Source: Bacteroides faecis MAJ27 (GTDB lineage: Bacteria; Bacteroidota; Bacteroidia; Bacteroidales; Bacteroidaceae). From it: a stretch of DNA of 64,000 nt. Position numbers and translations under genes: made by a program. Position 1 is the first letter of the stretch. Each line of letters begins with the position of its first letter. The notes beneath the pieces are model-generated. The model saw nothing but the letters and a program-made list of their open reading frames with translations, had not been told where the DNA came from and did not search any database. The stretch spans positions 62,001 through 126,000 of the forward strand of contig NZ_FNNN01000008.1 of the NCBI RefSeq assembly GCF_900106755.1, written 5' to 3'. Positions 34,611-44,109 of this stretch are shown here, one piece after another.

Positions 34611-34618
34611 TAAATTTG
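34611..34618 (+). promoter_or_regulatory. Candidate -7 box for leuS
   Basis: TAAATTTG matches TAnnTTTG; the leader would be about 48 bases. No TTTG at -33. A 6-bp inverted repeat with a 16-base spacer overlaps it. Confidence 0.4.
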
Positions 34619-34672
34619 CTAGCTCAAATTGAAATAACAGTATAAATCACTATAAATAAAAACTTTATCACT

Positions 34673-37507
34673 ATGGAGTACAATTTCAGGGAGATTGAAA
34701 AGAAGTGGCAGCAAAGGTGGGTGGAAGAGAAAACCTACCAGGTTACGGAAGACGAATCGAAGCAGAAATTCTATGTATTGAATATGTTCCCTTACCCGTC
34801 GGGAGCCGGATTGCACGTAGGGCATCCGCTGGGATACATCGCTTCGGACATTTACGCCCGTTACAAACGACTGCGTGGCTTCAATGTACTCAATCCGATG
34901 GGATACGACGCTTACGGTTTGCCGGCAGAGCAGTACGCCATCCAGACCGGACAGCATCCCGCTATCACAACCGTCAACAACATCGACCGTTATCGCGAGC
35001 AACTCGATAAAATAGGCTTCTCTTTCGACTGGAGCCGTGAAATCCGTACCTGCGAACCCGAATATTATCACTGGACTCAATGGGCTTTCCTCAAAATGTT
35101 CAACAGCTACTACTGCAACGACGAACAGCAGGCACGCCCTATCCAAGAACTGATCGACGCATTCGCAATCTACGGAAACAAAGGACTCAACGCTGCCTGC
35201 AGCGAAGAACTCAGCTTTACCGCCGAAGAATGGAAAGCGAAAAGCGAAAAGGAACAGCAGGAAATCCTGATGAACTACCGCATCGCTTACCTGGGTGAAA
35301 CAATGGTGAACTGGTGTCAGGCACTGGGAACCGTATTAGCAAACGACGAAGTAATAGACGGCGTCAGCGAACGCGGCGGCTTCCCTGTAGTTCAGAAAAA
35401 GATGCGCCAGTGGTGTCTGCGTGTATCCGCTTACGCACAACGCCTGCTCGACGGACTGGATACCATCGACTGGACCGAATCACTGAAAGAAACTCAGAAG
35501 AACTGGATCGGACGCTCCGAAGGTGCTGAAGTGCAGTTTAAAGTAAAAGACAGCGATCTCGAATTTACCATCTTTACCACCCGTGCAGATACCATGTTCG
35601 GCGTGACCTTCATGGTACTGGCTCCGGAAAGTGAACTGGTAGCCCAGTTGACTACTCCTGAACAGAAAGCAGAAGTAGACGCCTATCTGGACCGCACCAA
35701 GAAGCGTACGGAACGCGAACGTATCGCCGACCGCAGCGTTACCGGTGTATTCAGCGGTTCGTATGCCATCAATCCGTTTACAGGTGAAGCAGTGCCCATC
35801 TGGATCAGCGATTACGTATTGGCAGGATACGGAACAGGAGCCATCATGGCCGTACCCGCCCACGATAGCCGCGACTATGCTTTTGCCAAGCATTTCGGAC
35901 TGGAAATCCGCCCGTTGGTAGAAGGTTGTGACGTAAGTGAAGAAAGTTTCGACGCCAAAGAAGGAATCGTCTGCAACTCTCCCCGCCCGGATGTAACTCC
36001 TTACTGCGATCTTTCCCTGAACGGACTGACCATCAAAGAAGCCATCGAAAAGACCAAGCAATATGTGAAAGAGCATAACTTGGGACGTGTAAAGGTGAAC
36101 TACCGTCTGCGTGATGCCATTTTCTCACGTCAACGTTACTGGGGAGAACCATTCCCGGTTTACTACAAAAACGGAATGCCTTACGTAATCGAAGAAGACT
36201 GTCTGCCACTGGAACTTCCGGAAGTAGACAAATTCCTGCCGACCGAAACAGGCGAGCCCCCATTGGGACATGCCACTAAGTGGGCATGGGACACGGTAAA
36301 CAAGTGCACAGTAGAAAATGAGAAGATCGACAACATCACCATCTTCCCGTTGGAACTGAACACCATGCCGGGATTTGCCGGTTCCTCCGCATACTATCTG
36401 CGCTACATGGACCCGCACAACCACCAAGCATTAGTGGACCCGAAAGTGGACGAATACTGGAAGAACGTAGACCTCTATGTTGGAGGAACGGAACACGCTA
36501 CCGGACACTTGATCTACTCTCGTTTCTGGAATAAGTTCCTGCACGATGTAGGCGCATCCGTAGTAGAAGAACCGTTCCAAAAGTTAGTAAATCAAGGGAT
36601 GATCCAAGGCCGCAGTAACTTTGTATATCGTATCAAAGATACTCACACCTTCGTTTCACTGAACCTGAAAGACCAATACGAAGTTACTCCGCTTCATGTG
36701 GATGTAAACATCGTATCCAATGATATTCTCGATCTGGAAGCATTCAAGGCATGGCGTCCCGAATATGCGGAAGCAGAGTTCATCCTCGAAGACGGAAAAT
36801 ACATCTGCGGATGGGCAGTTGAGAAGATGAGCAAATCAATGTTCAACGTGGTTAACCCGGATATGATTGTAGATAAATACGGCGCGGATACACTTCGTAT
36901 GTACGAAATGTTCCTCGGTCCGGTGGAGCAATCCAAGCCTTGGGATACGAACGGTATCGACGGTGTACACCGCTTTATCCGTAAGTTCTGGTCGTTGTTC
37001 TACAGTCGTACGGACGAGTATCTGGTGAAAGACGAACCTGCAACGAAAGAAGAATTGAAGAGTCTTCACAAGCTGATCAAGAAGGTAACGGGAGATATCG
37101 AACAGTTCTCATACAATACCTCTGTCAGCGCATTCATGATTTGTGTCAACGAACTCTCCAATCTGAAATGCAGCAAGAAAGAGATACTGGAACAGCTCAT
37201 TATCGTTCTCGCTCCTTTCGCTCCGCATGTATGCGAAGAGTTGTGGGATACACTGGGACACGAAACTTCCGTATGCGATGCCGCATGGCCCGCATTCAAC
37301 GAAGAATATCTGAAAGAAGATACGATCAACTATACCATCTCCTTCAACGGAAAAGCACGCTTCAACATGGAGTTTGACGCTGATGCCGCTTCGGACACCA
37401 TTCAGGCTGCCGTATTAGCCGACGAACGTTCGCAGAAATGGATCGAAGGCAAAACACCGAAGAAGATCATCGTCGTGCCGAAAAAGATTGTAAACGTAGT
37501 AGTATAA
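34673..37507 (+). CDS. leuS: Leucyl-tRNA synthetase
   Basis: A 944-residue cytoplasmic class I aminoacyl-tRNA synthetase charging tRNA-Leu. The HIGH motif is HVGHP (residues 48-52), within [17 protein letters not shown]. The CP1 editing domain spans about 230-420 and includes [18 protein letters not shown] and the [16 protein letters not shown] block. The ATP-binding KMSKS sequence is exact, at residues 718-722. The anticodon-binding helical domain and the short C-terminal domain follow. It is longer than the E. coli enzyme (about 860), with the extra residues mainly before KMSKS, as is usual in Bacteroides. Confidence 0.98.
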   Translation: MEYNFREIEKKWQQRWVEEKTYQVTEDESKQKFYVLNMFPYPSGAGLHVGHPLGYIASDIYARYKRLRGFNVLNPMGYDAYGLPAEQYAIQTGQHPAITTVNNIDRYREQLDKIGFSFDWSREIRTCEPEYYHWTQWAFLKMFNSYYCNDEQQARPIQELIDAFAIYGNKGLNAACSEELSFTAEEWKAKSEKEQQEILMNYRIAYLGETMVNWCQALGTVLANDEVIDGVSERGGFPVVQKKMRQWCLRVSAYAQRLLDGLDTIDWTESLKETQKNWIGRSEGAEVQFKVKDSDLEFTIFTTRADTMFGVTFMVLAPESELVAQLTTPEQKAEVDAYLDRTKKRTERERIADRSVTGVFSGSYAINPFTGEAVPIWISDYVLAGYGTGAIMAVPAHDSRDYAFAKHFGLEIRPLVEGCDVSEESFDAKEGIVCNSPRPDVTPYCDLSLNGLTIKEAIEKTKQYVKEHNLGRVKVNYRLRDAIFSRQRYWGEPFPVYYKNGMPYVIEEDCLPLELPEVDKFLPTETGEPPLGHATKWAWDTVNKCTVENEKIDNITIFPLELNTMPGFAGSSAYYLRYMDPHNHQALVDPKVDEYWKNVDLYVGGTEHATGHLIYSRFWNKFLHDVGASVVEEPFQKLVNQGMIQGRSNFVYRIKDTHTFVSLNLKDQYEVTPLHVDVNIVSNDILDLEAFKAWRPEYAEAEFILEDGKYICGWAVEKMSKSMFNVVNPDMIVDKYGADTLRMYEMFLGPVEQSKPWDTNGIDGVHRFIRKFWSLFYSRTDEYLVKDEPATKEELKSLHKLIKKVTGDIEQFSYNTSVSAFMICVNELSNLKCSKKEILEQLIIVLAPFAPHVCEELWDTLGHETSVCDAAWPAFNEEYLKEDTINYTISFNGKARFNMEFDADAASDTIQAAVLADERSQKWIEGKTPKKIIVVPKKIVNVVV

Positions 37508-37515
37508 TAGATTTT

Positions 37516-37587
37516 AGGCACGGATTACGCGGATTTCACGGTTTTGAGTTATTGAAAAGGCCGCGTTAATCCGTGTAATCCGTGCCT
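37516..37587. repeat. Long imperfect palindrome, copy 1, probable leuS terminator
   Basis: AGGCACGGATTAC (37516-37528) pairs perfectly with GTAATCCGTGCCT (37575-37587); pairing continues through CGGATT/AATCCG with interruptions. It shares its arm sequence with the element at 40212-40292, so both belong to one dispersed family. It follows the leuS stop by 8 bases. Confidence 0.8.
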
Positions 37588-37653
37588 GAAAATAGTATAA
37601 GAGAATCTTAATACAAGTTCGCACTATACAGATTTAACCAATAATAAACCAAA

Positions 37654-38571
37654 ATGCGCAAACCAGCAAAGGCGGAAATAATGAGAGAGGTGAAAGATTA
37701 TATCTACATTACTCTCGGATTGATAAGTTATGCTTTGGGATGGGCGGCGTTCTTGCTACCCTACCAGATAACGACAGGAGGTACTACCGGTATCGGGGCT
37801 ATCATTTATTACGCAACAGGATTTCCTATCCAGTGGTCGTACTTTATTATCAATGCAGTTCTGATGACATTCGCTATCAAGATATTAGGTCCGCGATTCA
37901 GCATAAAGACTACTTACGCTATTTTCATGCTGACCTTCTTGCTGTGGATATTCCAAGTGCTGGTAAATAACTACATACAGACACCTGATATGTCTGCTGA
38001 CGGGAAACCTCTGCTGCTTGGCAGCGGACAGGACTTTATGGCCTGTATCATCGGTGCGGCTATGTGCGGTGTAGGCCTGGGCATTACTTTCAATTATAAC
38101 GGAAGTACCGGAGGAACGGATATTATCGCCGCTATTGTCAATAAATACAAAGACGTATCGCTGGGAAGAATGATCATGATTTGTGATGTATTCATCATCA
38201 GCTCCTGTTACTTTGTATTCCATGACTGGCGCCGGGTAATCTTCGGTTTCGTCACCCTGTTCATCATCGGTGTCGTGCTCGACTGGATTATCAACAGTGC
38301 CCGCCAATCCGTCCAGTTCTTTATCTTCTCCAAGAAGTATGACGAAATAGCCGACCGTATCATCAAAGATACAGACCGCGGAGTAACGGTACTCAACGGC
38401 ACCGGATGGTATAGCAAAAACGACGTAAAAGTACTGGTCGTACTGGCCAAAAGGCGTCAGTCGCTGGATATCTTCCGACTGGTAAAACGTATCGACCCGA
38501 ACGCTTTCATCTCACAGAGTTCTGTCATTGGTGTATATGGCGAAGGATTCGATCAGTTGAAAGTGAAATAA
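37654..38571 (+). CDS. YitT-family membrane protein (DUF161/DUF2179)
   Basis: A 305-residue inner-membrane protein with five to six transmembrane helices (residues about 15-215) and a C-terminal cytoplasmic DUF2179 domain (about 220-300) of ferredoxin-like fold. Family motifs are LPYQITTGGTTGIGAI at the end of helix 1, FNYNGSTGGTDIIAAIVNKY in the middle, and GVTVLNGTGWYS in the C-domain. Function is not established in Bacteroides. An alternative start (MREVKDYI) lies at 37681; the ATG at 37654 is kept because it gives a basic N-terminus before helix 1. It is followed by rdgB after 46 bases. Confidence 0.88.
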   Translation: MRKPAKAEIMREVKDYIYITLGLISYALGWAAFLLPYQITTGGTTGIGAIIYYATGFPIQWSYFIINAVLMTFAIKILGPRFSIKTTYAIFMLTFLLWIFQVLVNNYIQTPDMSADGKPLLLGSGQDFMACIIGAAMCGVGLGITFNYNGSTGGTDIIAAIVNKYKDVSLGRMIMICDVFIISSCYFVFHDWRRVIFGFVTLFIIGVVLDWIINSARQSVQFFIFSKKYDEIADRIIKDTDRGVTVLNGTGWYSKNDVKVLVVLAKRRQSLDIFRLVKRIDPNAFISQSSVIGVYGEGFDQLKVK

Positions 38572-38617
38572 ACAGGTGAATGAATCCGGATAATTCCGCT
38601 AAAACAAGAATAAGACA

Positions 38618-39199
38618 ATGAAACGCAAGCTTGTATTTGCTACTAACAATGCTCATAAACTCGAAGAAGTAGCCGCTATCCTCGGGAATCAGATAGAACT
38701 GCTCAGCCTGAATGATATCGACTGTCACACGGACATTCCCGAAACAGCCGAAACACTGGAAGGAAATGCCTTACTGAAATCCTCTTTTATCTACAAAAAC
38801 TATCATCTGGATTGCTTTGCCGATGACACCGGACTGGAAGTGGAAGCACTGAACGGGGCACCCGGGGTATACTCTGCCCGTTATGCCGAAGGCGAGGGAC
38901 ACGATGCTCAGGCGAATATGCGCAAGCTGCTTCACGAACTGGAAGGAAAAGAGAACCGGAAAGCACAATTCCGTACTGCCATTTCGCTGATTTTAGATGG
39001 AAAGGAATATCTCTTTGAAGGAGTGATAAAAGGAGAAATCATCCAAGAAAAACGTGGGGATTCCGGCTTTGGTTATGATCCGATATTCAAACCCGAAGGC
39101 TACCAACAGACTTTTGCCGAGCTGGGAAACGAAATAAAGAATAAGATCAGTCACCGTGCACTGGCTGTACAGAAACTTTGTGAGTTTCTGCAACGCTGA
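38618..39199 (+). CDS. rdgB: Non-canonical purine NTP pyrophosphatase (RdgB/HAM1)
   Basis: A 193-residue cytoplasmic enzyme that hydrolyses ITP, XTP and dITP to monophosphates, keeping deaminated purines out of nucleic acids. The full signature is present: [12 protein letters not shown] at the N-terminus, [20 protein letters not shown] with the catalytic aspartates, [27 protein letters not shown], and the C-terminal [10 protein letters not shown]. Length is normal. It probably shares a transcript with the YitT-family gene upstream. Confidence 0.97.
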   Translation: MKRKLVFATNNAHKLEEVAAILGNQIELLSLNDIDCHTDIPETAETLEGNALLKSSFIYKNYHLDCFADDTGLEVEALNGAPGVYSARYAEGEGHDAQANMRKLLHELEGKENRKAQFRTAISLILDGKEYLFEGVIKGEIIQEKRGDSGFGYDPIFKPEGYQQTFAELGNEIKNKISHRALAVQKLCEFLQR

Positions 39200-39310
39200 T
39201 TTCCCTGCATTATCCGGGAGGCTGCATAACTTGGCATGAAGTAACTTTCAACAAGTAACAGCATCCAAAGTATTTCTTTACCATATGATACAGAGTTTAA
39301 TAAAAGATTT

Positions 39311-39342
39311 TTTGTAATCTTCGCAAGAATATTATTTCTTTG
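39311..39342 (+). promoter_or_regulatory. Near-consensus promoter for the OmpA-family gene
   Basis: TTTG at 39311-39314, a 20-base spacer, then TTTCTTTG at 39335-39342, one base off TAnnTTTG. The leader would be about 12 bases, short but seen in Bacteroides. Confidence 0.5.
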
Positions 39343-39360
39343 CAAAAAAAATAAAGCGTC

Positions 39361-40203
39361 ATGAAGAAAATTGCATTATTTACTCTCCTTACCTTATTAT
39401 TGTGTACTTCGTGTGTAACGAAAAAGAAGTTCATGATGACAGAAGCCGCACGTATGGCAAGTATCGATAGCTTGCAGAGCCTGCTGACCGATTGCCGTAA
39501 TACAGGCGACCAGATGTCGGCACAGATCAAGAAGCTCCTGCGTGATACGACACAGATGGGAAACAGTATCCGCCAGTATCAGAGCATGCTCAGCACTAAC
39601 ATGACCGAACAGGAAAAACTGAATGCCTTGTTGAGTCAGAAGAAAAACGAACTCAGCGAAAGAGAACGCACCATCAACGAGCTACAGGACATGATTAATG
39701 CCCAGAACGAGAAAGTGAAGCAACTGCTGAACAGTGTGAAAGACGCCTTACTGGGCTTTAGCACTGAAGAGCTGACCGTTCGCGAGAAAGACGGCAAAGT
39801 GTATGTAGCGATGTCGGATAAACTGCTGTTCCAGTCAGGAAGCGCCCGTTTGGACAAACGCGGTGAAGAAGCGCTCGGCAAGTTGGCGGAAGTACTGAAT
39901 AAGCAAACCGACATTGATGTATTTATTGAAGGCCACACCGACAATAAGCCGATCAACACGGTACAGTTCAAAGATAACTGGGATTTAAGTGTAATCCGTG
40001 CTACTTCTGTAGTACGTATCCTGATTAAGAATTACGGTGTAAATCCTTTGCAGATACAGCCCAGTGGCCGTGGCGAATATATGCCTGTTGACGACAATGA
40101 AACAGCAGAAGGAAGAAGCAAGAACCGCCGTACGGAAATCATTATGGCTCCGAAGTTGGATAAGCTGTTCCAGATGTTACAGACTTCCGAAGAGGCAAAA
40201 TAA
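39361..40203 (+). CDS. OmpA-family outer-membrane lipoprotein
   Basis: A 280-residue lipoprotein with lipobox LCTSC (Cys18). A long coiled coil (about 30-130, heptads such as LNALLSQKKNELSERERTI) leads to a C-terminal OmpA-like peptidoglycan-binding domain (about 150-275) with FIEGHTDNKPI, NWDLSVIRATSVVRIL and the diaminopimelate-binding NRRTEI ending. It should link the outer membrane to the cell wall. It has its own near-consensus promoter at 39311-39342 and is followed by a long terminator palindrome. Confidence 0.93.
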   Translation: MKKIALFTLLTLLLCTSCVTKKKFMMTEAARMASIDSLQSLLTDCRNTGDQMSAQIKKLLRDTTQMGNSIRQYQSMLSTNMTEQEKLNALLSQKKNELSERERTINELQDMINAQNEKVKQLLNSVKDALLGFSTEELTVREKDGKVYVAMSDKLLFQSGSARLDKRGEEALGKLAEVLNKQTDIDVFIEGHTDNKPINTVQFKDNWDLSVIRATSVVRILIKNYGVNPLQIQPSGRGEYMPVDDNETAEGRSKNRRTEIIMAPKLDKLFQMLQTSEEAK

Positions 40204-40211
40204 ATATTATT

Positions 40212-40299
40212 TAGGCACGGATTACACGGATGAACACGGTTTTAAGAGATTGAGTATCTAAAAACCGTGTTCATCCGTGTAATCCGTACCTATTTTTTT
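40212..40299. repeat. Long palindrome, copy 2, with terminator T-run
   Basis: A 32-base arm at 40212-40243 pairs with 40261-40292 with a single mismatch, around a 17-base loop, followed on the plus strand by seven Ts (40293-40299). Its arm opening (TAGGCACGGATTAC) is the same as the element at 37516-37587. It ends the ompA transcript. Confidence 0.92.
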
Positions 40300-40308
40300 A
40301 TAATTCGG

Positions 40309-40337
40309 TTCGTCCCGTGCGGACGAATACCTTTTTT
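40309..40337 (+). terminator. Second hairpin after the OmpA-family gene
   Basis: TTCGTCC (40309-40315) pairs with GGACGAA (40321-40327) around a 5-base loop, followed by six Ts at 40332-40337. It backs up the long palindrome just to the left and lies 6 bases before the GH30 stop. Confidence 0.65.
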
Positions 40338-40342
40338 ACCTG

Positions 40343-41779
40343 TTAATCCACCTTTATCGTATTCAGACAATTGGCTTTCGTAAAGAACCGGAATGACGTG
40401 CCTTTCAGCTTTACCGTCACCGTCTTATCCTTGCCTTCCTTCTCCATATACAACAACACGGTACTTCCATCAGGATTTTCGAATGCCAGTATCTCTTTGG
40501 CAGAACCTTCCACCGGACGATAGACAGCACCCGGCAACACAAAATGACTGATATGTTTCATCAGATAATACTCATAAGTAAATCTGAACGTTCTTGATTC
40601 AGGGTTCACCACCACCAATGAGTTTTGCCTCCATCCCCAACGACTGATTCCTCCTTCTTCAAGGGAAACATTCCAATAATTGTATATCGAAATACCATTG
40701 TCCATATAGTGTTTAAGCAAATCCCATGAATGGAGCATGCCGTTCCAGTCGTTGTGTCCGTCACCACATTCCTGCTCAGTCTGCATCAGTTTCATCTTTG
40801 GATAATGCCTTCTCACTTCCTTCACCGCATCCTTTCCTGCCCACTGAAAACCGACTGCCTTGACGTACTTCTTCGCGTTAGAATCCTGCAATATGGTGTC
40901 TACCAACAGATAGTTTGCACGCTCCATGGTACCGAACATGACATCCACATTAAGCTTCTTCATCTCAGGTCCCAGATAATCACCGACAAAGGAAGCTAAT
41001 CCTTGTGCCGTCCAGCAGCAACTGGGAAAAATCTGTGCCGAGTTGAACTCATTCTGAGGCATTACACCAAAGATGTCAATCCCTGCCTTTCTGTAAGCCT
41101 TAATAAACTTCGAGAAATACAGCGCGTATGCTTTCAGATATTCGGGCTTCAGAATAAACATATCCATTCCTTCCCTTCCCGCACGGTCAGCCGGAAGTCC
41201 ATTGTCAAACTTCGTATTCTTCAACGAAGGATCACACACGGCACTTGCATAATGTTTGTTATGCTTCATCCAGGAAGGAGGGCACCAGGGTGATGCCCAA
41301 ACCTTTATATCAGCATTCTGAAGTTGTGCGCTCTTTATAAACGGTATCAGAGTCTCTGTATCGTTTTGTATCGAGAAATTCTTCATCTTAAAGTCACCGT
41401 CATTCTCATTGTACGAATACCAGTCACGGGAGAAATCGTTTGCTCCTATCGGCATCCGGCAAATAGTGAAATTGGCTCCATAATTCGGAAGAAAAAGCTC
41501 TTTCATTATTGACTCGCGGTCAGCGGAAGGCAACAATCCAAGTGACACCCAGCCCAGTTCATTAAAACATGCCCCGAATCCTTCGATTGTCTGCCCTTTG
41601 CCATTTGATACGCTTGCCTCCTCCTGAGTTTCGCCATTCATTGCCTTTGTCCGGTCTGTTACCTCTACCCAGCTGTCAATAGGCGAAGTCACAATTTGCC
41701 GGTACGTAACCTTCGGTTGTCCCCATGTCCCCAGAGAGAGGGCAATGAGCACGAAGATATGTTTGTATTTTAACTCCAT
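40343..41779 (-). CDS. GH30 family beta-glycosidase (glucosylceramidase/beta-1,6-glucanase-like)
   Basis: A 478-residue secreted enzyme. I choose the ATG at 41779 because MELKYKHIFVLIALSLG is a signal peptide; a TTG three codons upstream is less likely. The GH30 barrel starts with IEGFGACFNELGW, continues with CRMPIGANDFSRDWYSYNEN, and has the acid/base Glu244 (VMPQNEFNS) and nucleophile Glu335 (LMQTEQECG). A C-terminal beta-sandwich follows. GH30 includes glucosylceramidases, beta-1,6-glucanases and beta-xylosidases; the length and motif style fit the first two groups. It is the last gene of the six-gene enzyme run, immediately after the GH3 gene. Confidence 0.88.
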   Translation of the reverse strand: MELKYKHIFVLIALSLGTWGQPKVTYRQIVTSPIDSWVEVTDRTKAMNGETQEEASVSNGKGQTIEGFGACFNELGWVSLGLLPSADRESIMKELFLPNYGANFTICRMPIGANDFSRDWYSYNENDGDFKMKNFSIQNDTETLIPFIKSAQLQNADIKVWASPWCPPSWMKHNKHYASAVCDPSLKNTKFDNGLPADRAGREGMDMFILKPEYLKAYALYFSKFIKAYRKAGIDIFGVMPQNEFNSAQIFPSCCWTAQGLASFVGDYLGPEMKKLNVDVMFGTMERANYLLVDTILQDSNAKKYVKAVGFQWAGKDAVKEVRRHYPKMKLMQTEQECGDGHNDWNGMLHSWDLLKHYMDNGISIYNYWNVSLEEGGISRWGWRQNSLVVVNPESRTFRFTYEYYLMKHISHFVLPGAVYRPVEGSAKEILAFENPDGSTVLLYMEKEGKDKTVTVKLKGTSFRFFTKANCLNTIKVD

Positions 41780-41788
41780 AAACAGCAA

Positions 41789-44059
41789 CTATTTAACTAC
41801 AATAGTATTCTTGAAATGAATCCTGTCCGACGAACTGCCGACCTGTATCTCAAACTCTCCCGGTTCTACCACTTTTCTCATATATGCATTGTAAAAAGCC
41901 AGTTCGGAAATAGGCAGTTCCAGTGAAACCATTGTTTTTTCTCCCGGTTTAAGGTTGATTTTCTTGAATGCCTTCAATTGCTGGATAGGAGTAGAAATAG
42001 AACTGACCATGTCGCGTACATATAGCTGAACGACTTCCTGACCTTCCCGTTTTCCGGTATTTTCCACTTCTACATTCACCATCAGTTTTCCTTTATCAGA
42101 GAAGATGGAATCACTCAATGTACAGGTGTTATATTTGAAATCGGTATAGCTCAGACCATATCCGAAGTTGTACAAGGCATACGGTTTCTCAAAGATATAG
42201 TGTCCCTTAGGATCATCCGGCGAACCACCCTGGTCAAACCATTGCTCACGGTCAGTGGGATAATAGTTATAATAACAAGGAGTATTACCTGTACTTCTGG
42301 GAAAGGATATATTTAAACGTCCCGAAGGATTTACTTTTCCCAGCAGAATCTCAGCCATTGAGTTACCTTGTTGCTCACCCGCGTAGAATTGCACCAATAT
42401 AGCATCTGCATTTTCCTTTGCCCACGAAAGAACCAACGGTTTACCGGTAATCAGAACTACAATCATAGGTTTACCTGTTGCCTTCACAGCTTTCATCAGT
42501 TCCAGCTGCTTGCCCGGAAGCTCCAATGAAGATAAATCAAACCCTTCACCCGAAGTTACTTTATGATCCTTTGCATTACGCCCCAGCCAATAACTGCGCG
42601 TACCCACTGCCACAATTGCCAGATCACTCTTTTCCACCATCTTCACCGCATCGGCAATACCCTCTTCATTCTGGCTCCACCAGTCACAGCCGTCCACATG
42701 GTTGACCGTTACTTTCTTGCCGAATACATTTTTGATACCTTCATACAAAGATACACATTCGCGATCTTCCGGATTCACCCATGCATAATCTCCGGCAACT
42801 CCATGATCTCCGTTCGGTCCTACCACAGCGATCGATTTGTATTTGGACAAGTCCAACGGCAATATATTATTCTTGTTTTCTAACAATACGGCACTTTCAT
42901 CCGCTACCTTCTTGGCCAGTTCCACATGTTGCTTGTTACGAACGACCTTGCTGACACTCTTCGGATCACCATAAGGATCGTCAAACAGGCCCAGTTTAAA
43001 CTTAGCCGTCAAAATACGACGAACGGCACGGTCGATATACATCACATCCAGCTGACCTTTCTCCACCTGACCTTGCAAGGTTTCATACGCCGCGTCCCAA
43101 ACGTCTATATCAATACCAGCCGTCAGAGCCATTTTAGCAGCAGCTTCGGTGCTGGGAGCTGCCATATGGAATGTTTTCAGACGGTCGACAGAACCCCAGT
43201 CAGAATATGCAAAACCTTTAAAGCCCAGTTCTCCACGCAGGATATCGGTCATAAAGTAGGAAGAACCCGTCACAGGGATTCCGTCATAAGCGCTATAGCA
43301 ACTCATGACCGCAACCGGATCGGCTTCTTTGATGACACGAGCGAAAGGATACATATACAAATTACGCAATTCACGCTCACCACCGGCTACGAAAGCACTG
43401 TTCAGTCCGCCTGTAGGCGTACCGTGTGCAACGAAATGCTTGGGCATACATCCTACTCCATTCTTCTGGAAACCGCGAACGAAACCGATCCCCATTTCAG
43501 ATATAAGGTAAGGATCTTCTCCGAAAGTCTCTTCCACACGTCCCCAGCGCAACTCGCGCGCAATGTCCAACACCGGAGACAAGACCTGACGAATCCCCAT
43601 CACACGTGCTTCTGCCGCTTCGGCTTCCGTCATCTGGCAGATCAAGTCGGGATTCCATGTGCTCCCCTGTGCGATAGCTTGTGGGAATATAGTACATCCG
43701 TTCTGCAAAATACCATGAATACCTTCTGCCGAAGTCAGGATAGGAATACCCAGACGGGTCTCGTTTGCCATATATTCATGTATCTTCTGGTATAAATCGG
43801 CGGCTTGCTGAGCCGATATATTCATCTCGTGAGCAGTGCCGAAGCTTTCCCCATTATATGTACCTCCAATATTATTGATATCCCAAGTACAACGCTGCTG
43901 CAACTGCCCTACCTTCTCGCGCAAGGTCATCCGGCGCAATAAATCTTCAACACGATCTTCGATCGGAGCATTCTTATCTTTATAAATCGGTCGGTCATCG
44001 GCCCAAACTACCGAAACGCCCAGACACAAGGCTAAAACTGTCAATTTAATGATTCGCAT
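41789..44059 (-). CDS. GH3 family beta-glucosidase (BglX-like)
   Basis: A 756-residue secreted enzyme; the signal peptide ends VWA-DD. The first domain (about 30-370) contains LSPVLDIARELRWGRVEETF, the substrate-binding KHFVAHGTPTGG and the nucleophile Asp287 in YSDWGSVD. The second alpha/beta sandwich (about 385-620) has the GEGFDLSSLELPGKQ region expected to supply the acid/base glutamate, and the C-terminal fibronectin type III-like domain ends the protein. Normal BglX-type length. It lies 9 bases before the GH30 start and 50 bases after GH92. Likely action is on beta-linked glucose released by GH30; beta-xylosidase activity cannot be excluded. Confidence 0.92.
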   Translation of the reverse strand: MRIIKLTVLALCLGVSVVWADDRPIYKDKNAPIEDRVEDLLRRMTLREKVGQLQQRCTWDINNIGGTYNGESFGTAHEMNISAQQAADLYQKIHEYMANETRLGIPILTSAEGIHGILQNGCTIFPQAIAQGSTWNPDLICQMTEAEAAEARVMGIRQVLSPVLDIARELRWGRVEETFGEDPYLISEMGIGFVRGFQKNGVGCMPKHFVAHGTPTGGLNSAFVAGGERELRNLYMYPFARVIKEADPVAVMSCYSAYDGIPVTGSSYFMTDILRGELGFKGFAYSDWGSVDRLKTFHMAAPSTEAAAKMALTAGIDIDVWDAAYETLQGQVEKGQLDVMYIDRAVRRILTAKFKLGLFDDPYGDPKSVSKVVRNKQHVELAKKVADESAVLLENKNNILPLDLSKYKSIAVVGPNGDHGVAGDYAWVNPEDRECVSLYEGIKNVFGKKVTVNHVDGCDWWSQNEEGIADAVKMVEKSDLAIVAVGTRSYWLGRNAKDHKVTSGEGFDLSSLELPGKQLELMKAVKATGKPMIVVLITGKPLVLSWAKENADAILVQFYAGEQQGNSMAEILLGKVNPSGRLNISFPRSTGNTPCYYNYYPTDREQWFDQGGSPDDPKGHYIFEKPYALYNFGYGLSYTDFKYNTCTLSDSIFSDKGKLMVNVEVENTGKREGQEVVQLYVRDMVSSISTPIQQLKAFKKINLKPGEKTMVSLELPISELAFYNAYMRKVVEPGEFEIQVGSSSDRIHFKNTIVVK

Positions 44060-44109
44060 GTTTATCTGAATTTATTTGAATACAAAAACGATTTCTTTTT
44101 ATTCTTTGG

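Larger units (their letters stand above)
33745..34672. other. 928-base AT-rich intergenic region with operators and a possible small RNA
   Basis: Between the divergently transcribed lyase operon and leuS. The left 450 bases show only the lyase promoter and no structure I can defend. The right half holds the paired palindromes near 34228-34300, a perfect 12-bp hairpin at 34347-34380, a possible minus-strand transcript, and the leuS promoter at 34611-34618. TACGTG at 34585-34590 and CACGTA at 34607-34612 form a 6-bp inverted repeat overlapping the leuS promoter. Confidence 0.5.

Noticed and set aside
34573..34672. T-box-type leader of leuS
   Set aside because: No T-box sequence, specifier stem or antiterminator is visible, and T-boxes are not expected in Bacteroides.
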